Shown here piece after piece: positions 61,010 through 64,000 of a stretch of DNA of 64,000 nt. Position 1 is the stretch's first letter. Each line of letters begins with the position of its first letter. The notes under the pieces are model-generated. The model did not search any database. It was not told the DNA's origin and was given only the letters and a program-made list of their open reading frames with translations. Origin of the DNA: Neodontobutis hainanensis (lineage: Eukaryota > Chordata > Actinopteri > Gobiiformes > Odontobutidae); NCBI GenBank assembly GCA_024349245.1, contig JALDNG010000719.1:28884-92883 (forward strand), in the 5' to 3' direction. Position numbers and translations under genes: made by a program.

Positions 61010-61711
61010 TGTCAAGTTATGTGTGTTTTTAACTGACTACAGCTCTGCCCAAACTTGAAAACTGCTTTATCTCTGATGAATGCAAAGGACAACTCAAAAT
61101 TGTTCTTTCTTTTCTCTTATATTTTCCTAAAGATGATCGGGTGGAAGAGAATAGGTTAATAACCTTTAAATTACACAAACCAAAGCAGAAATTAGTTGCA
61201 AATAAATCACAAATAACTCAATAACACTTCCTCAATAGTAAATGTCAAACCAAACAGTCATACAAATTAACATACGGTCTCTAATTAAACTTATATAATT
61301 TAAACAATACACATGCTTAGAGTAATGTTCACATAAAGTATTCACTATTTGATTTAAATTGGACATTACAACCAAGCAAACAAAATCATACAAAAGTCTT
61401 AACTCAACACAAACAAACACACAGTCCACTTTTGTCCTACCAGTTGTGTCCTTGGATAATCAGGAGCTGTGGTCAAAGTTTCTTTTCCTCAGGAACAAGT
61501 GAGATGGCCAACTGAGCTTTTACCAAACATTTCAACTGCCATGCACTCTGTGTGTGCGCTGGTAATTATGGTCCCAAGAGCACTTCCTGGAAGTTGGTTC
61601 CATAACCTTTTTGATGCGTGGTTGCCCCCTGCAGTTTGGGAGTGCTCTTAGTAATTTGAGTAAAAATAGGCTGAGTGCTCAGGACAACTTGTACCTTGAA
61701 TTGACATAACA
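61010..61711. mobile_element. Solo LTR, 702 bp
   Basis: Starts TGTCAAGTTATGTG and ends TTGACATAACA, with TG...CA termini. It is flanked by a perfect 5-bp duplication GTAGA (61005-61009 and 61712-61716). The interior is AT-rich with no coding domain, and open frames of about 60 residues lack motifs. Size and 5-bp duplication fit a solo LTR of a retrovirus- or gypsy-like element left after recombination between two LTRs. It is unrelated by eye to the LTR at 45494. Its orientation is unresolved. Confidence 0.8.
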
Positions 61712-62761
61712 GTAGATGTGCAGTAAAACAGACTGTAAACGTGCAGTAAAACAGACTGCAGTAGAGCAGAGGTACAGACTGTAAACTGGCATTAGAACAG
61801 ACTGTTGAGATGCAGTTGAACAGACAGTAGACGTGCAGTTGAACAGACTGTAGATGTGCATTGGAACAGACTAAAGACATACAATAGAACAGACTGTAGA
61901 CGAGCAGTAGAACACACTAAAGACCTGCATTAGAACAGACGGTGGACGAGCATTAGAACAGACTGTAAAGTCCAGTAGAACAGACTAACAATTAGAACAG
62001 ATTGTAGATGTGCAGAAAAACAGACTGTAGACGTGCAGTAAAATAAACTGCAGTAGAGCAGTAGTAAAGACTGTAAACTGGCATTAGAACAGACTGTAGA
62101 CATGCAGTAGAACAGACTGTAGATGTGCAGTAGAACAAACTGTTGAGGTGCAGTAATACAGACTGCAAACGAGCATTATACAGACTGTAGAAGTGCAGTA
62201 GTACAGACTGTAGATGTGCAGTAGAACAGAATGTAGACGTTTATTAGAACAGACTGTATACCTGCAGTCGGACAGACTGTAGATGTGCTTTAGAAAAGAC
62301 TGTAGACGTTTATTAAAAATAGACTATAGTCGCAGTAGAACAGACTGTAGACGTGCAATAGAACAGACTGTAGAGGTGCAGTTGAACAGACTGTAGATGT
62401 GCATTAGAACAGACTGTAGATGTGCATTAGAAGAGACTGTAGACAATTATTAAAATAGACAATAGTTGTGCAGTAGAACAGACTGTAGACAAGCATTAGA
62501 AAATACTATAAACGTCTAGTAGAACAGACAATGTGCAGAAGAATAGACTCTAGAGGTGCATTACTACAGACTGTAGATGAGCATTAGAACATACTCTATA
62601 TGAGTATTAGAAAACACTATAGAAATGCTTTAGAACAAACTGTAGAGATGCAGTTGTATAGATTGTAGACAAGCATTAAAACAGACTGTAGAAGTGCAGT
62701 ACTTCAGACTGTAGATGTGCAGTAGAAAAGACTATTGAGGTGCAGTAGTACAGAATGTCGA
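61712..62761 (-). repeat. 23-bp satellite, reverse orientation, block 8
   Basis: Reversed monomers matching about 44540-46425, including the uninterrupted site (62202-62206) of the LTR at 45494. They end at the same GTCGACATTTATTATTGC switch. Confidence 0.93.
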
Positions 62762-64000
62762 CATTTATTATTGCCCTTCTACTGTCTCTTCTAATGCTCG
62801 TCTACTGTCTGTATTACTGCACCTCTACAGTCTGTACTAAAGCACATCTACAGTCTGTTCTAATGCTCCACAGTCTATTCTTATGCAGGTCTTTAGTCTT
62901 TACTACTGCACATCTACAGTCTGTTCTAATGGACGCCTACATTCTGTTCTAATGCTCATCTACAGTCTGTTCTATTGTACGTCTACAGTCTTTTCTACTG
63001 CACATCAACAGTCTGTTCTAATGCTCATCTACAGTCTGTACAACTGCACCTCTACAGTCTGTTCTACTGCCATTTTACAGTCTGTACTATTGCTCTACTG
63101 CACTCTATTCTACTGCATGTCTACAGTCATTTTTACTGCACATCTACAATCTGTTCTAATTGTCAGTCTGTTCTACAATCTACAGTCTGTACTAATTCTG
63201 CTCTGAAGTCTGTTCAACTGCACGTCTACAGTCTGTTCAACTGCACCTCTACAGTCTGTACTACTGCACTTCTACAGTCTGTTCTAATGCTCGTCTACAG
63301 TCTGTATTACTGCACCTCTACAGTCTGTTATAAATGCATGTCTACAGTGTTTTCTAAAACTCATATACAGTCTGTTCATTTGCTCATCTACAGTCTGTAC
63401 TACTGCAGCTCTAGAGTCTATTCTTTTGCACATTGTCAGTTTGTTCTACGGACGCTTTACAGTCATTTCTATTGCTCGCTTTACAGTCTGTTCTAAGGTA
63501 ATTCTAGAGTCTGTACTACTGCTGCTCTGATTTCTGTTCACCTGCACGTCTACAGTCTGTTTTACTGCATATCTACAATCTGTTCTAATTGTCAGTCTGT
63601 TCTACTGGACGTTTACAGCCTGTTCTAAAGCTCATCTACAGTCTGTTCTAAAGCCAATCTAGAGTCTGTACTACTGCTGCTCTGACATCTGTTCAAATGC
63701 ACATCTATAGTCTGTTCAACTGCACGTCTACAGTCTGTTCTAATGCACATCTACAGTCTGTTCTAATGCAAGTCTACAGTCTGTACTACTGCTCATCTAC
63801 AGTCTGTTCTATTGCACGCCTACAGTCTGTTCTGATAAACGTCTACAGTCTGTTCTACTACACATCTACAGTCTGTACAACTGCTCTACTGCAGTCTATT
63901 CTACTGCACTTCTACAGTCTGTTCTACTGCACGACTATAGTCTGTATTAATAAATGTCTACAGTCTTTTCTAATGCACATCTACAGTGTGTGCTTGTGAG
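62762..64000 (+). repeat. 23-bp satellite, forward orientation, block 9
   Basis: Forward monomers matching 46426-47770 and continuing off the window end. Confidence 0.94.

Larger units (their letters stand above)
54958..64000. repeat. Second copy of the 39.4-47.8 kb sector (segmental duplication)
   Basis: The series beginning at 39390 (CTAATGCTCGTCTACAGTCT, then GAACTACTGCACC) restarts at 54958. Marker monomers follow in the same order: TAATAGATAATAATTG (39780 and 55352), GGAATTCTCCAGTC (39926 and 55668), GTCGGAACTACTGCACC (40444 and 57152), the block at 41978 (59188), GTCGACATTTATTATTGC (46417 and 62758), and the window end (about 47770). The second copy gained a ~1.27-kb tandem repeat and a 702-bp LTR. 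It lost about 0.76 kb at 59018 and lacks the 362-bp LTR. These changes account for most of the length difference (about 8.4 versus 9.0 kb). Confidence 0.85.

Noticed and set aside
61232..61651. Small open frames (65 and 60 codons) in the 61.0-61.7 kb insertion
   Set aside because: Inside the solo LTR, with no motifs and on opposite strands.
3760..64000. Numerous 60-170-codon frames with a 23-residue period (YSLFYCTSTVCSNA type)
   Set aside because: Three 23-bp monomers give 69 bases, so frames repeat every 23 residues. All frames are similar and none has a gene structure. Non-coding satellite.
3764..64000. CENP-B box, which would support a centromere
   Set aside because: No TTCG...A..CGGG-type word was seen in the monomers, so a centromere claim would be unsupported.
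1..64000. A new defence or metabolic gene system
   Set aside because: No host-type gene or operon is present; all proteins recognised are transposon enzymes.

Overview
This looks like non-genic chromosomal DNA from a ray-finned (teleost) fish. Every recognisable protein-coding piece belongs to a transposable element: an L2-clade LINE with the usual fish L2 3' tail, a Rex3 (RTE) LINE, a CR1/Jockey-like LINE, an L1/Tx1-like remnant, a hAT-type DNA transposon, a tRNA-headed SINE and two solo LTRs. I found no host gene, no structural RNA gene and no CRISPR. The long open frames in the window come from short-period repeats or from transposon antisense strands.

Layout. 1-3763 is an L2 LINE (+) with tandem 254-bp 5' promoter-like monomers and a frameshifted endonuclease/reverse transcriptase frame. 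3764-9215 is a 23-bp satellite in one orientation and 9227-19945 is the same satellite inverted, with an 11-bp telomere-like filler at the switch. 19946-20575 is an unclassified island with an internal ~166-bp period. 20728-28700 is a 27/18/9-bp GA-rich minisatellite almost without T on the + strand. 28696-30491 is the 5' half of a second, inverted L2 copy. After 0.65 kb of 23-bp satellite comes a second GA-minisatellite locus (31146-31315 and 37534-38762), split by a 6.2-kb nested transposon: a hAT element (8-bp target duplication) holding a CR1/Jockey-like LINE, which in turn holds Rex3 (12-bp target duplication). 38763-39196 is an L1/Tx1-like 3' end.

From 39197 to the end the 23-bp satellite resumes, switching orientation at about 41.34, 46.43, 59.02 and 62.76 kb. 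It is interrupted by a solo LTR (45494-45855), a SINE (50732-51086) and a second solo LTR (61010-61711). The 39.4-47.8 kb sector recurs at 55.0-64.0 kb, about 15.6 kb away. The second copy preserves the empty site of the first LTR, so insertions can be ordered relative to the duplication.

The genes do not work together as a pathway. The biology is repeat turnover: an estimated 1,700-1,800 copies (array length divided by 23) of a 23-bp monomer arranged in higher-order repeats, segmental duplication, inversion through a short dyad, and nested transposition. The most interesting candidates are the satellite's higher-order and inversion structure, its steroid-response-element-like core, and the GA array joined to a broken LINE. 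All functional statements about them are inference.
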